Assembly (NCBI RefSeq): GCF_030272615.1
Contig: NC_081412.1
Coordinates: forward strand, 22,472,432-22,536,431
Direction of reading: 5' to 3'
DNA length: 64,000 bases
Source: Cryptomeria japonica
Lineage: Eukaryota; Streptophyta; Pinopsida; Cupressales; Cupressaceae
Below, one piece after another: positions 24,901 to 36,077 of the stretch. Position 1 is the first letter of the stretch; the number at the start of each line of letters is the position of its first letter. The position numbers and the translations under genes are program-made. The notes below the pieces were generated by a model. That model was not told where the DNA came from. It was given only the letters and a program-made list of their open reading frames with translations, and did no database searches.

Positions 24901-25170
24901 ATGTTCGGGCTTCACATTTTCGGCATTGTCACATATGACAGATTTATACATGTCTTTGATTTCTTCATCACCTAATTCCTCTATGTTGCAATGAATATAC
25001 ATTCTAGGGTCTTCTGCATAAACAACACCCTTTGGAATTTGGGAAAATGCACTTGTGTTGTCATCTTTCTTAGCTACCTCGGGAACTAGCTGAAACATGG
25101 GCCTAGATCATTTTATAACCTCGACTACTATAGGGTTTGCTATGAATTCAGGTGCAGAGGAGGATGCCAT
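21999..25170 (-). pseudogene. Unknown retroelement ORF2 (~1,050 codons), decayed
   Basis: Begins at the ATG at 25170 (MASSSAPEFIANPI). An N-terminal part of about 300 residues includes FFWLDAVHKITKEAV and VIGLPSTGTRPDK. A basic linker rich in K/R follows (KKRVKKVEASVRKGSRQ), then a helical K/E-rich region, a P/T/Q-rich stretch, and a C-terminal predicted coiled coil (about 22700-22000). Lesions: TGA at 25108, TAG at 24382, 24163 and 24124, a frame change at a run of seven C (24059-24065), TAG at 23754, and further frame changes near 23010 and 22730. Segments on either side of each lesion continue the same composition, so I read it as one protein. I do not recognise a catalytic domain. The N-terminal part resembles orphan proteins found in plant pol-less LTR elements; function unknown. 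Confidence 0.7.
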
Positions 25171-25477
25171 GATGATAAATACCTTTTTCTGCTTTTGGAT
25201 GGATTGGTTGCTGAAGTGCTTTGCCTCTTTGCTCAGAATGCCTTTGCTCAAAAATCTTCGCACTCTTCTAAAGGTTTGAATTCACGGTGAAATGAAATGG
25301 AGCCAAAAACCTTATTTTATAAAGTCTTTTCTGTCACCTACCACATTAATTGTTTGTCGGTAATGTATTAACTCAACTTTATTTGTCGGTAATGAAGGAT
25401 TTTCAACTTCTTTTCTCTAACCGAGGGAATAATAGCACATGTGTCATTAGATTGCCAAACCCTCAAGATAATTTTCT

Positions 25478-25886
25478 TCAATTTGATGAAGAACATCCTG
25501 CCGATGGAGCATCATATTGTTCTATCAGTGAAGGATTTGTTGATTCTACCGGTGGAGGAGTAACCCCAATATTTAGGTCACCTTTTCTAATCCATTGCTT
25601 TGAAAATTCTTGCTTAACCTCTTCAACCTTTTCTTTACCTTTCAAGCTGGTACTTTTGTTATCTACCGGTGTACCTTTACTTCTATAGAATTTAGCAATA
25701 TGACCAATCTTGTTACATGCATAACAAGTTACATTATTTTTCTGAATAGCTTTCCCATAACCTATGTCAGTTTGTGTTCTTCATTTATTTGATAAATGAC
25801 CAAATCTTCCATAAACATAACATCTTACATTCATTCTAAAATTTTCAGAGTTATGACCAATCTTGTTGCATTTGGTGCATTGATTG
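25478..25886 (-). pseudogene. gag-like gene, 3' part (after nested copia)
   Basis: Continues in frame from 29921 once the copia and one copy of the GATTG duplication are removed. It encodes three degenerate zinc knuckles, CTKCNKIGHNSENF, CYVYGRFGHLSNK and CYACNKIGHIAKFY, each lacking one or more cysteines. A K/P-rich tail ends at the TGA at 25478-25480. One internal TGA at 25781-25783 (likely a CGA change) separates the second and third knuckles. Confidence 0.8.
25882..25886. repeat. Target-site duplication of nested copia (left)
   Basis: GATTG immediately before the LTR start at 25887. Identical to 29916-29920. Confidence 0.95.
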
Positions 25887-26772
25887 TGTAAGGAAGTTAA
25901 GTAGCGGAAACAACTTCCTACACTAACCTTGAGAGGAGGGTAATGCAAAACTTTTTCAGATCATTACAACAGTTACAGAAAATAGAAATAGATATAATAA
26001 CATTCATACCACAACACAATGATTTACGTGGGGAAAACCCTTTCGGGAGAAAAACCCCACCCTCCAAAAGCAGCTCAATATTTTATTCAGCAATCAAAAA
26101 TAGATTACAACATACTTGTAGAGAAAGCTCTTCGCAGGAGTACCATTAATCAGAGATTCAGAGGCAACTCAATAGCCATAGGACTCTTACACACAACCTC
26201 TATCTCACACACCTCATAAATAGGAGATACAATACAAGAAACCGTCAAACGGTATTACAAAACCATGGGCTAAAACCGCCCAATAAGGTGTAGCCGACCT
26301 TATCTCCCTTCTATGACATGTTAAAGCACACATCAACACGTGTCGCTCCCTTTTTATAGCTCATTTATGTATTTGATACAAATTATTTTTCCTATTTCAA
26401 GAGTACAAACTTCCGGAGGCCATAACTTGAGAACCGGGTGTCCGATTGACGAACCGTTTGAAGCGCCGAAAAGCTCGCGAAGTGCTCTATCACCTCGTAA
26501 CCTGCTTTGCTGGTTACGGCCACTTTTCAGGGTGTTTTGGAGCCTCTAAAGTCCCCAAAATTAAGTTTAAACATTTTATTGCACCCCTCCAAGACGAAAA
26601 CTTTAATATCTTCAAAACTAGCTGTGACCTTGCGACGCAACTTTACCGGAATGCTTATCTAGCCAACCAAAAGCTTCAAGGAGAGTTTCGCACCATTTCG
26701 TGCTCAAACAAAAACTTACTATAAATAGTAACCTCGCATAAATGCAAGCTTGAGACACCGTTTTTCCCAACA
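25887..26772 (-). repeat. 3' LTR of nested copia (886 bp)
   Basis: TGTAAGG to CCCAACA. Retains a minus-strand TATAAAAA at 26351-26358. Lacks the 9-bp array-specific insertion. Confidence 0.95.
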
Positions 26773-26828
26773 AATCTCCCACTTGTCGAACACCTTGCAT
26801 GAGCGGAAGGGAATGTCAACACAATGAA

Positions 26829-29082
26829 TCAATTGCTAGGAGTCATAAGGCCCATAGACTCTGAACACCATCTGAACTTCTCTGTGCTCACAGCCTTAGT
26901 TAAAGCATCTGCAACATTCATCAAAGTTTCCACCTTAACCAGCTTCACCCTACCATCTTCGACCATATCTCTAACAAAATGATACTGAACATCAATATGT
27001 TTGGTCCGGGCATTAAATGTCGGGTTCTTAGCTAGGCTAATTGCACTCTGACTGTCACAGTAAACTGTCACTGTACCTTGTTTTATTCCAATATCCGAAC
27101 ACATTCTCTTAAGCCAAATGGCCTCTTTACAAGCATGAGTAGCTGCCATATACTCTGCTTCAGTAGTGGATAAAGCAACCACAGCCTGTCGCTTACTCAT
27201 CCAACTAATTGCACCACCAAACAAAGTAAACACATAAGCACTGGTGGATCTTCTGCTATCAATATCACCTGCCCAATCTGAATCCACATAACTATGGATA
27301 TCAAGGGAAGTCATGTCTCCAACTGAATTACCATGATAACACAAAGAATACTCTGAAGTACCCTTCAAATATCTGAAGACTCTTTTGACTGCATCCCAAT
27401 GAACTCTACCAGGATTAGACATATATCTAGAAAGTACTCCCACTGCTTGGGTAATGTCTGGTCTAGTACAGACCATAGCATACATCAAGCTTCCAACTGC
27501 ACTCTGGTAAGGCACTCTGCTCATGTCTTCCATCTCCAATGGGGATGTAGGACAATCTGAAATAGATAGTTTCATTCCAACTGTAAAAGGAACACTCAAT
27601 GGTCTACAATTCTGCATGTTGAACCTCTGTAACACTGAATTCACATACTTACTCTGGCCTAGCCATAGCTTTCTATTCACCCTATCTCTTCTAATTTCCA
27701 TCCCAAGAATGTGCTTTGCTGCACCAAGATCTTTCATTTCAAATTTAGCAGCGAGCTGAGACTTCAGTTCTAAAATCATACCTTTCCCTTTGACAATGAA
27801 TAACATATCATCAACATACAATGCAATGAATAAGAAATGATCACCATAAGATTTATAATAAACACAGTGATCTGATTTAGAATGTTCAAATCCCAAACTC
27901 AACACATATGTATCAAATTTCTGGTACCACATCCTAGGACTTTGTTTGAGGCCATACAAAGATTTCTTCAATTTACAGACCAAATTACTTTTGCCTTTCA
28001 CCACATAGTGCTCTGGCTATGTCATATAAATATCTTCCTCCAAATCACCATGAAGGAAAGCAGTTTTCACATCCATTTGCTCAACCTCTAAATCATAAGC
28101 AGTAGCAATAGAAAGCAAAAATCTAATGGATGTCATTTTTGCAACAGGAGAAAATATCTCACCATAATCAACACCCTCAACCTGAGAGTAGCCTTTTGCA
28201 ACCAACCTTGCTTTATACTTCTCAATGCTTCCATCTGAACCAATCTTTTTCTTGAACACCCATTTACAACCAACAGGTTTTCTTCCTTCAGGCAATGGTA
28301 CAAGATCCCATGTATCATTCTTTTTCAAAGCTGCCATTTCTTCCTCCATAGCAATCTTCCAGGATTCTGCATCATTCATACCTAATGCCTCTTCTACAGA
28401 TTTCGGTTCATCCACACTAGTATTCAGAGCAAAAATACATCTCCAATCATCAGGTGAATACCTTTCAGGTGGTTGTCTATGTCTTGTAGACCTTCGAACA
28501 AGCTGAGTTGGAGGTTCTTCCTCCTCTTCTGAAGATTCAGAGCTAGACGAGCTCTCCTCAAATTCTTGCCTTTCTAGGGGTGTCGATTCAACTCTTTCAG
28601 GTGTAGAAGGAAGTTGAATCACATCTTCCTTTTTAGTTTGTTCTGGCTGCAATGTAACAGAAGGAGACTTAATTTCTCTAAAAATAACACTTCTATTGTG
28701 AATTACCTTTTGTGCAACAGGGTCCCAAAGCTTGTATCCTTTCACACCATAACTATATCCGATGAAGATACATTTCACAGCCTTGTTCTCCAACTTTGTT
28801 CGCTTCTCCTTTGGCACATGTGCATATGCCTCGCAACCAAACACTCTAAGATGTCTCAATGAAGGCTTGTGACCTGACCATGCTTCCATAGGCGTTTTAT
28901 CAACAAGAGCTGATGTAGGAGACCTTTTAATCAGGTAGCAAGCAGTGGCAACAGCTTCAGCCCAAAACTTTTGTTCGAGACCAGCACCACTCAACATACT
29001 CCTAGCCTTCTCCATCAGTGTCCTATTCATTCTTTCTGCAACTCCATTCTGTTGTGGAGAATACGGAGTTGTCTTCTGCCTG
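26829..29082 (-). pseudogene. copia pol fragment (integrase C-half, RT, RNase H)
   Basis: Collinear with residues about 598-1347 of the intact polyprotein. It starts at RQKTTPYSPQQNGVAERMN, which retains the last acidic residue of the integrase DDE core. It then contains the linker RRSTRHRQPPERYS, RT with ALYVDDMLF, and RNase H with STTEAEYMA and CDSQSAISL. It carries a nonsense codon at 28017-28019 (CAG to TAG) just after EEDIYMT. One of the FxARTKHID residues is N instead of H, shared with array unit 3. Non-functional. Confidence 0.93.
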
Positions 29083-29915
29083 GTAATGCAAAACTTTTTC
29101 AGATCATTACAACAGTTACAGAAAATAGAAATAGATATAATAACATTCATACCACAACACAATGATTTACGTGGGGAAAACCCTTTCGGGAGAAAAACCC
29201 CACCCTCCAAAAGCAGCTCAATATTTTATTCAGCAATCAAAAACAGATTACAACATACTTGTAGAGCAAGCTCTTCGCAGGAGTACCATTAATCAGAGAT
29301 TCAGAGGCAACTCAATAGCCATAGGACTCTTACACACAACCTCTATCTCACACACCTCATAAATAGGAGATACAATACAAGAAACCGTCAAACGGTATTA
29401 CAAAACCATGGGCTAAAACCGCCCAATAAGGTGTAGCCGACCTTATCTCCCTTCTATGACATATTAAAGCACACATCAACACGTGTCGCTCCCTTTTTAC
29501 AGCTCATTTATGTATTTGATACAAATTATTTTTCCTATTTCAAGAGTACAAACTTCCGGAGGCCATAACTTGAGAACCGGGTGTCCGATTGACGAACCGT
29601 TTGAAGCGCCGAAAAGCTCGCGAAGTGCTCTATCACCTCGTAACCCGCTTCGCCGGTTACGACCACTTTTCAAGGCGTTTCGGAGCCTCTAAAGTCCCCA
29701 AAATTAATTTTAAACATTTTATTGCACCCCTCCAAGACGAAAACTTTAATATCTTCAAAACTAGCTGTGACCTTGCGACGCAACTTTACCGGAATACTTA
29801 TCTAGCCAACCAGAAGCTTCAAGGAGAGTTTTGCACCATTTTGTGCTCAAACAAAAACTTACTATGAATAGTAACCTCGCATAAATGCAAGGTTGAGACA
29901 CCATTTTTCCCAACA
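29083..29915 (-). repeat. 5' LTR of nested copia, truncated (833 bp)
   Basis: Begins at GTAATGCAAAAC, about 66 bp inside a full LTR, and ends CCCAACA at 29915. The TATA position reads TGTAAAAA (changed), unlike its partner LTR at 25887. Confidence 0.93.
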
Positions 29916-29920
29916 GATTG
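29916..29920. repeat. Target-site duplication of nested copia (right)
   Basis: GATTG, identical to 25882-25886. Confidence 0.95.
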
Positions 29921-30645
29921 GTGGGAGGATTGATGTTCTGATAATTCCTAGATCTACATTCATTTGCCCTATGACCATATTTATTACAGTTAAAGCATTT
30001 TCCATTGAATTTGTAAGTATTAGAGGGTCTTACCGGTTTGCTTTGATCCTGGGTATTTGTAGTATCGGAGCTTTCTCCAACTTCAAATCCAACTCCATAA
30101 GTGTCACCATTGGGTTTTTGATTCTTCAATAAGGTACCAAGTTCTTCTGAGCTTTTCTTGAATTTTTCTTTGTGTTGATTTGCAGTTTCCAATTCTCTTT
30201 CCAAGATCTCCTTTTGTCTCATTAGTTCATTTGAGTCATTTTGAGTATGCATCAAATCTGTCTTCAACATATCATTTTCATAGATAAGTCTTGTGTTCTC
30301 ATTTGCTGCATCACTTAGTCTTCTGATCAATTCTTCTTCATTCTTCTTTCTGTCCTCAATCTCTTTGCAGAATCTCATAGTCATATCCTGCATTTCATTT
30401 TTTGTTGTCATTATCTCTTGTTTCAATTTCCCTATCATATCATTTAGTGATTCCTTTTCATCATTTTCATTTTGCAATTTTTCACAAAGTTCTCTTCTCT
30501 TATTTCTTGTAACAATAAGATTTTCTTGAAGTTCCTGAATAATGTCCTGAGCTACTTTTAAATCATCTTCTAATTTGATATTTTTCAACTTCTTTGCATC
30601 ATAGTCAGTAAGAGCTCCTTCAAGTTGCTTCATCAGATTTTCCAT
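29921..30645 (-). pseudogene. gag-like gene of the pol-less element, 5' part
   Basis: Starts at the ATG at 30645 (MENLMKQLEGAL), about 50 bp from the PBS. Residues 1-190 are a long K/E/L/N-rich coiled coil. Residues 217-230 are a complete CCHC knuckle (CFNCNKYGHRANEC), and the frame is then cut by the copia LTR within the PPTN codons. The coiled coil plus nucleic-acid-binding knuckle suggests a structural RNA-packaging protein. No typical copia gag core was recognised. The reading frame continues exactly at 25886. Confidence 0.8.
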
Positions 30646-30695
30646 CTTTACCGGTGTCAAGATCTTCCTCAAGCTGTTAGGCTTCTGAAAATAGA

Positions 30696-30714
30696 GGACC
30701 AGGCTCTGATACCA
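30696..30714 (-). other. Primer binding site of the pol-less element
   Basis: Minus strand reads TGGTATCAGAGCCTGGTCC, initiator tRNA-Met type, two bases from the LTR edge at 30717. Confidence 0.88.
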
Positions 30715-30716
30715 AT

Positions 30717-31620
30717 TGTTAGGGTTCCCACATATATTGAGAGGGGGGGGTGAATCAGTATCTGATCGGTAATGAAATTTTCTTAAAACTGAATATGCAA
30801 AATATAAAGTAATAGTATACTGGTGTACAAGAATTAATGCAAATAACAAAATCAAAAGCATCCACATGAAAAGAACACCATAACACAAGATGTTTAATGA
30901 GGAAACCCGGTGTGGGAAAAACCTCAGTGGGATTTGCGACCCACAATATTCACTTACGGGCCAATAAGAGAATATTACTTACAATAGGGGCCTGCACATG
31001 CAAGAAGGCCAACTGCTTAGAGCTCACTGCTCAATAAGAAGTCACACTGACTTACAATGAGGATTTACACTAATCCAATGTTTTGTACTACTTTACAATA
31101 GCATCTTCAATTCCAGATTCAATACCAGTTCTTGCTCTGTTCTTTACATATACCCTTGACCTACAATTCGCACATTAGGTCTGCCTTACAATTTTTTATT
31201 ACATTTTTTCATATCCTACAAATGACTATAATGATCTCTTTTATATACAAGAGTCATTTTACAATTTGCCAAGTCGGCTTACAATAATAAACAAAATATT
31301 ACATATCAAAAATCCTGTCGGCTTCTGTGCCGGTATACATATTTCCTTCTGTGTCGGTGCCGGTGTAGATTGATCTTCTGATGTCGGTGCACTATCTTGC
31401 TTGTGTTATATTTTGCCAGTATAATGTCTTGTCGGTGCCATAGGATTGCAAGGTTGCCTATATGATGCTTTGCTAGTATAATGTCTTATCGGTGCCATAG
31501 GATTGCAAGGTTGCCTGTATGATGCTTTGCCAGTATGGTGCCATAGGATTGCAAGGTTGCCATCAATGACAAAACCTTCAATCACACACAATGTCTCATT
31601 GAAGTGTCCATATGCCAACA
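30717..31620 (-). repeat. 5' LTR of the non-autonomous element (904 bp)
   Basis: Same length and edges as 20885-21788. Followed by TTGTA, the target duplication. Confidence 0.93.
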
Positions 31621-31625
31621 TTGTA

Positions 31626-33133
31626 TAGTATTTTCTTATGCATAAGATTGTATATTCAAGTTGTTTTTTTTGCTTGGTAATAATTAATTTTATTAAGATA
31701 ATTAAAAAAGAGGTACAAAAGTCTTAAGATCACATCACCACTATCTGACACCTCAAAAAACCAACTCCGGGACATAATTTCGTCCGACCCACCTACTCAC
31801 TAACAATATTAACATCATAAAAAAAAACATTATTCATATCATAAACAATCCCCCTAACCAAAAAACAATGATCATAATAGTTTTACAAAAAATGTGACAT
31901 TGAACACCGTGAAAAAAAGATCATTGAGAGTCAGGAAAACAAAAAATCCATACTACATTAATGCTTCCTCTATGAGCTTGTTTCACCACCCAACTGGGAG
32001 CATGCATGCAACTTTCTCGATCGAAGAACCCTCCTCCCCACTCCCTCTACCTCTATCCTTGCTCGTTCAATAATTTCGTCCAATTATTTTATCTACACCA
32101 GAAGCTTCAAGGCTTCCCATCCCCGTCAAGTCTCAATTCTATGATAAAATTTACATTGCCTCGACGACTACCTCACAAATGGTATTATGACTGCTTTGAT
32201 CCCTTGACCATATTTATCCACTCCTTCTGCTATATCAAACCCCTCTCCAGATACTACCCATTCGAGCAATGATTCCATTTATCCCAGGTAATCCACTGGT
32301 ATTGGAGCCTCCATTATTCTCTGCATTGTTCTAGTATCCTCGCCACATTCCAAACCCCACACCATTACTAAGGAGTACACATCCATACTCATTTTATACT
32401 CATGTTTTATACCTTCAAACACCTTGCCCACAATTAGGAGTATACATGACATGAAATTTTCATCCCAAAACTTTAAAAAACTCCCCACTCTCCTCAAATT
32501 TAATTCCCCATGAAAGGGGCATAGTTGTTTCTTGGTCTGCATGGTAAAATTGGCCTCCATGCTACCACCCTACACACCATAATCATCGTCACATCACAGC
32601 TTCCCCACCTCGTCACTTTTGTAAATTACAATTTCCTCGCTTCTCCACCTTCAACATTGTTTTATCTTCTTCACTATCTTAAATGCTCAACCACCTCAAA
32701 ATATCTCTAACTGTTTGCATGGCATTATTCTCCATCTGGCTTAACTTGATCGCTTCTATAGCAACTTATTTATTCTTGCATCAAAGGTTAGAACACACAC
32801 ACACACACACACACACATTCATTTCTCATCAATCACAACATTTATATATCCACACATGATATTACCATAATAATCCACATAGCTACAAGAATATTTAGTC
32901 AAACAATACAAGGTTCAACAGGTTTAGCTATCATTCAATATGCAGATAATCAAAACTCTGATATACCCTATGACCTTCACATTGTCTCATTATGTTACTT
33001 AAAACACAAGAAAAACTTATCAATCATAGAAATAAAAGAGCTATTATTCTAGCTCATCATTTTCCCCCCAACCTAATGTCTTGTTGGTTCACCAACAGGA
33101 GGAAAATTCCTTACTTAGGAACTGACTCGAAAA
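31626..33133. other. Intergenic DNA with (AC)n microsatellite
   Basis: No supported gene. (AC)n at 32793-32817. Short plus-strand frames around 32006-32700 look like decayed coding sequence but match nothing I can name. Confidence 0.5.
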
Positions 33134-35320
33134 TCACCTATGGTACCTTGTCCTATGCCTCCTATAGCCAGGTTCCAATAAAATCCCTTCCATCTTTTCC
33201 AATCTATCCCATATGGCTTCTTTCGAAGTCTCATCATATGGTTTATCTATAGCTTTGCATCCCATTAGTGGCCACATAAGAATGGGTGCCTGAAATATCA
33301 AAGGTAACCAATTATTGCCTTTTGTCTTGCCCAAGCAGATATACTTGGGAGCTCTTTGTATGGTTGCAAGATAGCTAGAAAATGAATGGGGTTCACCTTG
33401 CTTTAGATCGTCTAGAAGAATTTTCCAATGTTGAGCCAAATGTCCAACTACAACTTGATTCTCAACTCCAACCAAACTTTCATACTCCTAAAATACTTCC
33501 CCCCTCAATGGTAGAACTTGGCTCCTAATATCAGACCTATTCAACAGTTTTTCCTAGTCATAATACACCTGTCATGGATTTTTAGCTTTAGCTCTAAGTG
33601 GCAATGGACAATCAAGTTCCAAATTCCTGTGTGTCCTAGATTGTACTCCCATACTAATTTCATTTTGTATCCAGGACACCAATGCCTTTAACTGAATATC
33701 TCTAATATATAGTAAGGGATTCCATTCATTGTCAGAAGAGACATCATAATTATGCAAATAAAACTCACATAACAAATTTTTAATGGTTGTAGGACAACTT
33801 TGGTAGCCACTATAAAACTCTTGTGGAGTCTCCAAAGAATGACTTAGATCCCTAACAATGTAGTTAAGTTTAAAACACATATATTGTTCCTTTAGATACA
33901 AGGCATAAACTCTTGGTGAAGCCCTACATTGCATTAACTCAGGAATAATGTTTGCTACAATATCCACTTTAGTTTGCAACTCAAAAAAAAATTTATCCCT
34001 CTTTTTCATTTTCCTTTTGTTGTTGGTCAATTATCCCCTGCATCCTATCTTTTCTATTTCCCTTTCTCTATAAAATGAAAGCGCAACAGATAAGCTAGTA
34101 AGAAAAGAAGGAAGCCTATGAGCAGTTACCTAAGGATTCAAAATCTTATCACTTGGTTATGCAAACTACTTTGCAATTTGGGCTAAATTTGTCAGTCCTT
34201 TAGTTTCCTGTCTTTCTTGTGGCTAGCTCTCTTTTTGACTGGCGTGCCCTAGCTCTGATAATTCAACATAAATAACCTCACCAACACTTCCTTTTGCTTG
34301 AGATATCTGCCTAACTCTGTGACTTCTTCTTAATAACAATTCTTGTGTGGCTGTAGGGGGTTCCGCCATAGGAAAACTCTCCTTCATTTTTCTCTTTTTG
34401 GCTGTAGGAGAAGCCTGCACTTCTTGAGGTCGCTCAACAATTTCTTCCTCTACATCTCTTATTTCTTTACCCTTCCTTTTATGAAATGCACCCCCACTCT
34501 GAGTTTGAGTGGAAGGCAGCTCAACACTTGGCTCAGTCACAATTCTTTTTGTGCTAGGTGAAGCTTCTTCGGCAATAGGAGGTTCAGTGACCATAGAAAC
34601 CCTAGAAGACGAGGCTTCTTCGATATTTTCTTATTGAACTGCAATTCCTTCTACAATAGGAACATTACCTTCTCCAAATTGCCTACTTTCTTCAAATTCA
34701 CCCCATAATATTTGTGAGACATCCCTAAGAGAACACTCTACCAACAATTTGATTAATCCATGATGACTCATAGAACAAATACTACGCTTCTGTGTCTCTT
34801 TCGCACTGATAAAAATAAGGTGATACAAAACATTTGGGATATTCATTCTTTGGCCATGCCTCAAATGGCTCAATAAGTTGAAGTGAACATAATTCAAATT
34901 ATAATACTTACCATCACATGTCAAATACTTCATCACATGATATGCAACTTGCGGCCATTCTCCTGGAAGAGACATCCTCTTCGTTCCTTGCTTTTCCATG
35001 CTAAGAGGTCCAACATTTGGATGAGTGAATTCTTCCCTTGCACTTCTTGCATCCTTTGCTTCAAAAAATAATTCCCCATCCTACGGCAACCTTGTGACCT
35101 TCACTATTCTTTGCTCTGTGGCTTTAACCCGTAAACCTTTCACAGAAGCTTCTCCTTCACTGAATGTATGCATAAATTTTTGTGTAATCTCCTTACTAAA
35201 ATCTGTCAATTTTAGAATATAATCAATCCATCCATAAGTCCAGAAATAGGGTTCACACTGGTTATCCCGCAGCAAGGTATCATGCGTCACAGGCTCATGG
35301 TGGATAGGCACACCTCCCAT
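33134..35320 (-). pseudogene. Second unknown retroelement-type ORF (~729 codons), decayed
   Basis: One continuous minus-strand frame from the ATG at 35320 (MGGVPIHHEPVTHD) to 33134, interrupted only by stop codons (TAG 35081, TAA 34631, TAG 34223, several between 34222 and 34031, 33572, and more to 33476) with no frame change. N-terminal ~250 residues include EPYFWTYGWIDY, KVTRLP, GEWPQVAYHVMKYLT and HFNLLSHLRHGQ. A charged S/P/K/E linker follows, with KKRK-type basic clusters, then an α-helical C-terminal part. No RT, integrase or protease. The style (globular N-terminus, charged linker, no enzyme) parallels ORF2 at 21999-25170, and the N-terminal motifs are of a kind I associate with orphan ORFs of plant retroelements. 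No LTR pair could be assigned. Confidence 0.65.
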
Positions 35321-36077
35321 GGCTATCTTGACAATAGAAAATTCTGCTACAAAAAAATGCAAAGTGCTGAGATACCTTGCAAAAATTGAAAAATCATGCA
35401 TTGTATCCTTTTATTTATCCTTCAGTACCTTACAACAATTATGGTGGCAGGAAAGGTATACTCACTCGTGCTACATGCTTTCACATCAATACTAAACTCA
35501 TTCAAAAATGGTGTCAAGAATATTGAAACAGATCATGGACAAGACACATCACTTTACAAAATATTATGTACCGTATATTGAACCATAAAACACCCCCCAA
35601 ATTAAGATGACACACCTGTCCACACATGTGAAAAAGGACATAGTGGGAAATGAATGTGGATTATGCGAATCATGTCAGGTAATCATCATAATGGAAGTAT
35701 AAATGCACAATTAAAGAAAAATAAATAATATGCGTCCCTGTAGTAATACTAATTAATGCTACATCAAATGGTTATTTAATCATAATATGAGGTGAGGTGA
35801 CAAGAAGTGGGTGATGTGATGGAAAAAGAGATGAAATGAGATGATGTGGATGAGAAAATTTATTAATAGAAAACATTTTTTCTATAAAATATGGAAATAT
35901 TTATTATGAATGCATGCAAAAAGGAATTTTAAAATTTTGGGCAGAGAAGGCTCCCTACAGAGGCTGCAGGAATCATGGAAGCAAATTGTTGTAGGAAGTC
36001 TTCTTTTGTAGTGGGCTTATGATACAAATGTAATCGATGACCATTGACCAGAAGTTTGAATTGTACTGGGTCTATTG
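35321..36077. other. Intergenic DNA, nothing recognised
   Basis: AT-rich, with GATGTG/GAGATGA short repeats near 35790-35860. Could include the leader of the decayed element at 33134-35320. Confidence 0.45.

Larger units (their letters stand above)
25887..29915 (-). mobile_element. Nested copia, internally deleted
   Basis: Same family as the left copy and the array. Structure on the plus strand: full 3' LTR, polypurine tract, RT-RNase H and integrase C-terminal half of pol, then an abrupt junction at 29082/29083 into the 5' LTR. The 5' half of pol, all of gag, the PBS and the last ~66 bp of the 5' LTR are missing. Flanked by a perfect GATTG duplication, so insertion was normal and the deletion came later. 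Confidence 0.95.
20885..31620 (-). mobile_element. Non-autonomous LTR retrotransposon without pol, host of nested copia
   Basis: Two 904-bp LTRs (20885-21788, 30717-31620) flank an internal region with a PBS beside the right LTR and a polypurine tract beside the left one. The 5-bp target duplication TTGTA is exact (20880-20884 and 31621-31625). After removing the nested copia, the internal part is about 4.9 kb and codes on the minus strand for a gag-like protein and a second long unknown ORF. I found no protease, integrase, RT or RNase H motif. Mobilisation would therefore need enzymes from a partner element. The LTRs differ at roughly 35-40 positions by eye, mostly transitions, so it is older than the copia inside it. 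Confidence 0.88.

Noticed and set aside
28017-29210. 397-codon frame starting MEGGVFLPKG
   Set aside because: The first ~43 codons are LTR sequence fused by the deletion junction at 29083. Only the part from RQKTTPY onward is genuine pol.
29761-30888. 375-codon frame taken as one protein
   Set aside because: Its start lies in the 5' LTR of the pol-less element and its end in the nested copia LTR. The real gag segment is 29921-30645.
32006-32560. Possible decayed coding sequence on either strand
   Set aside because: No motif recognised and multiple stops. Not enough to call a gene.
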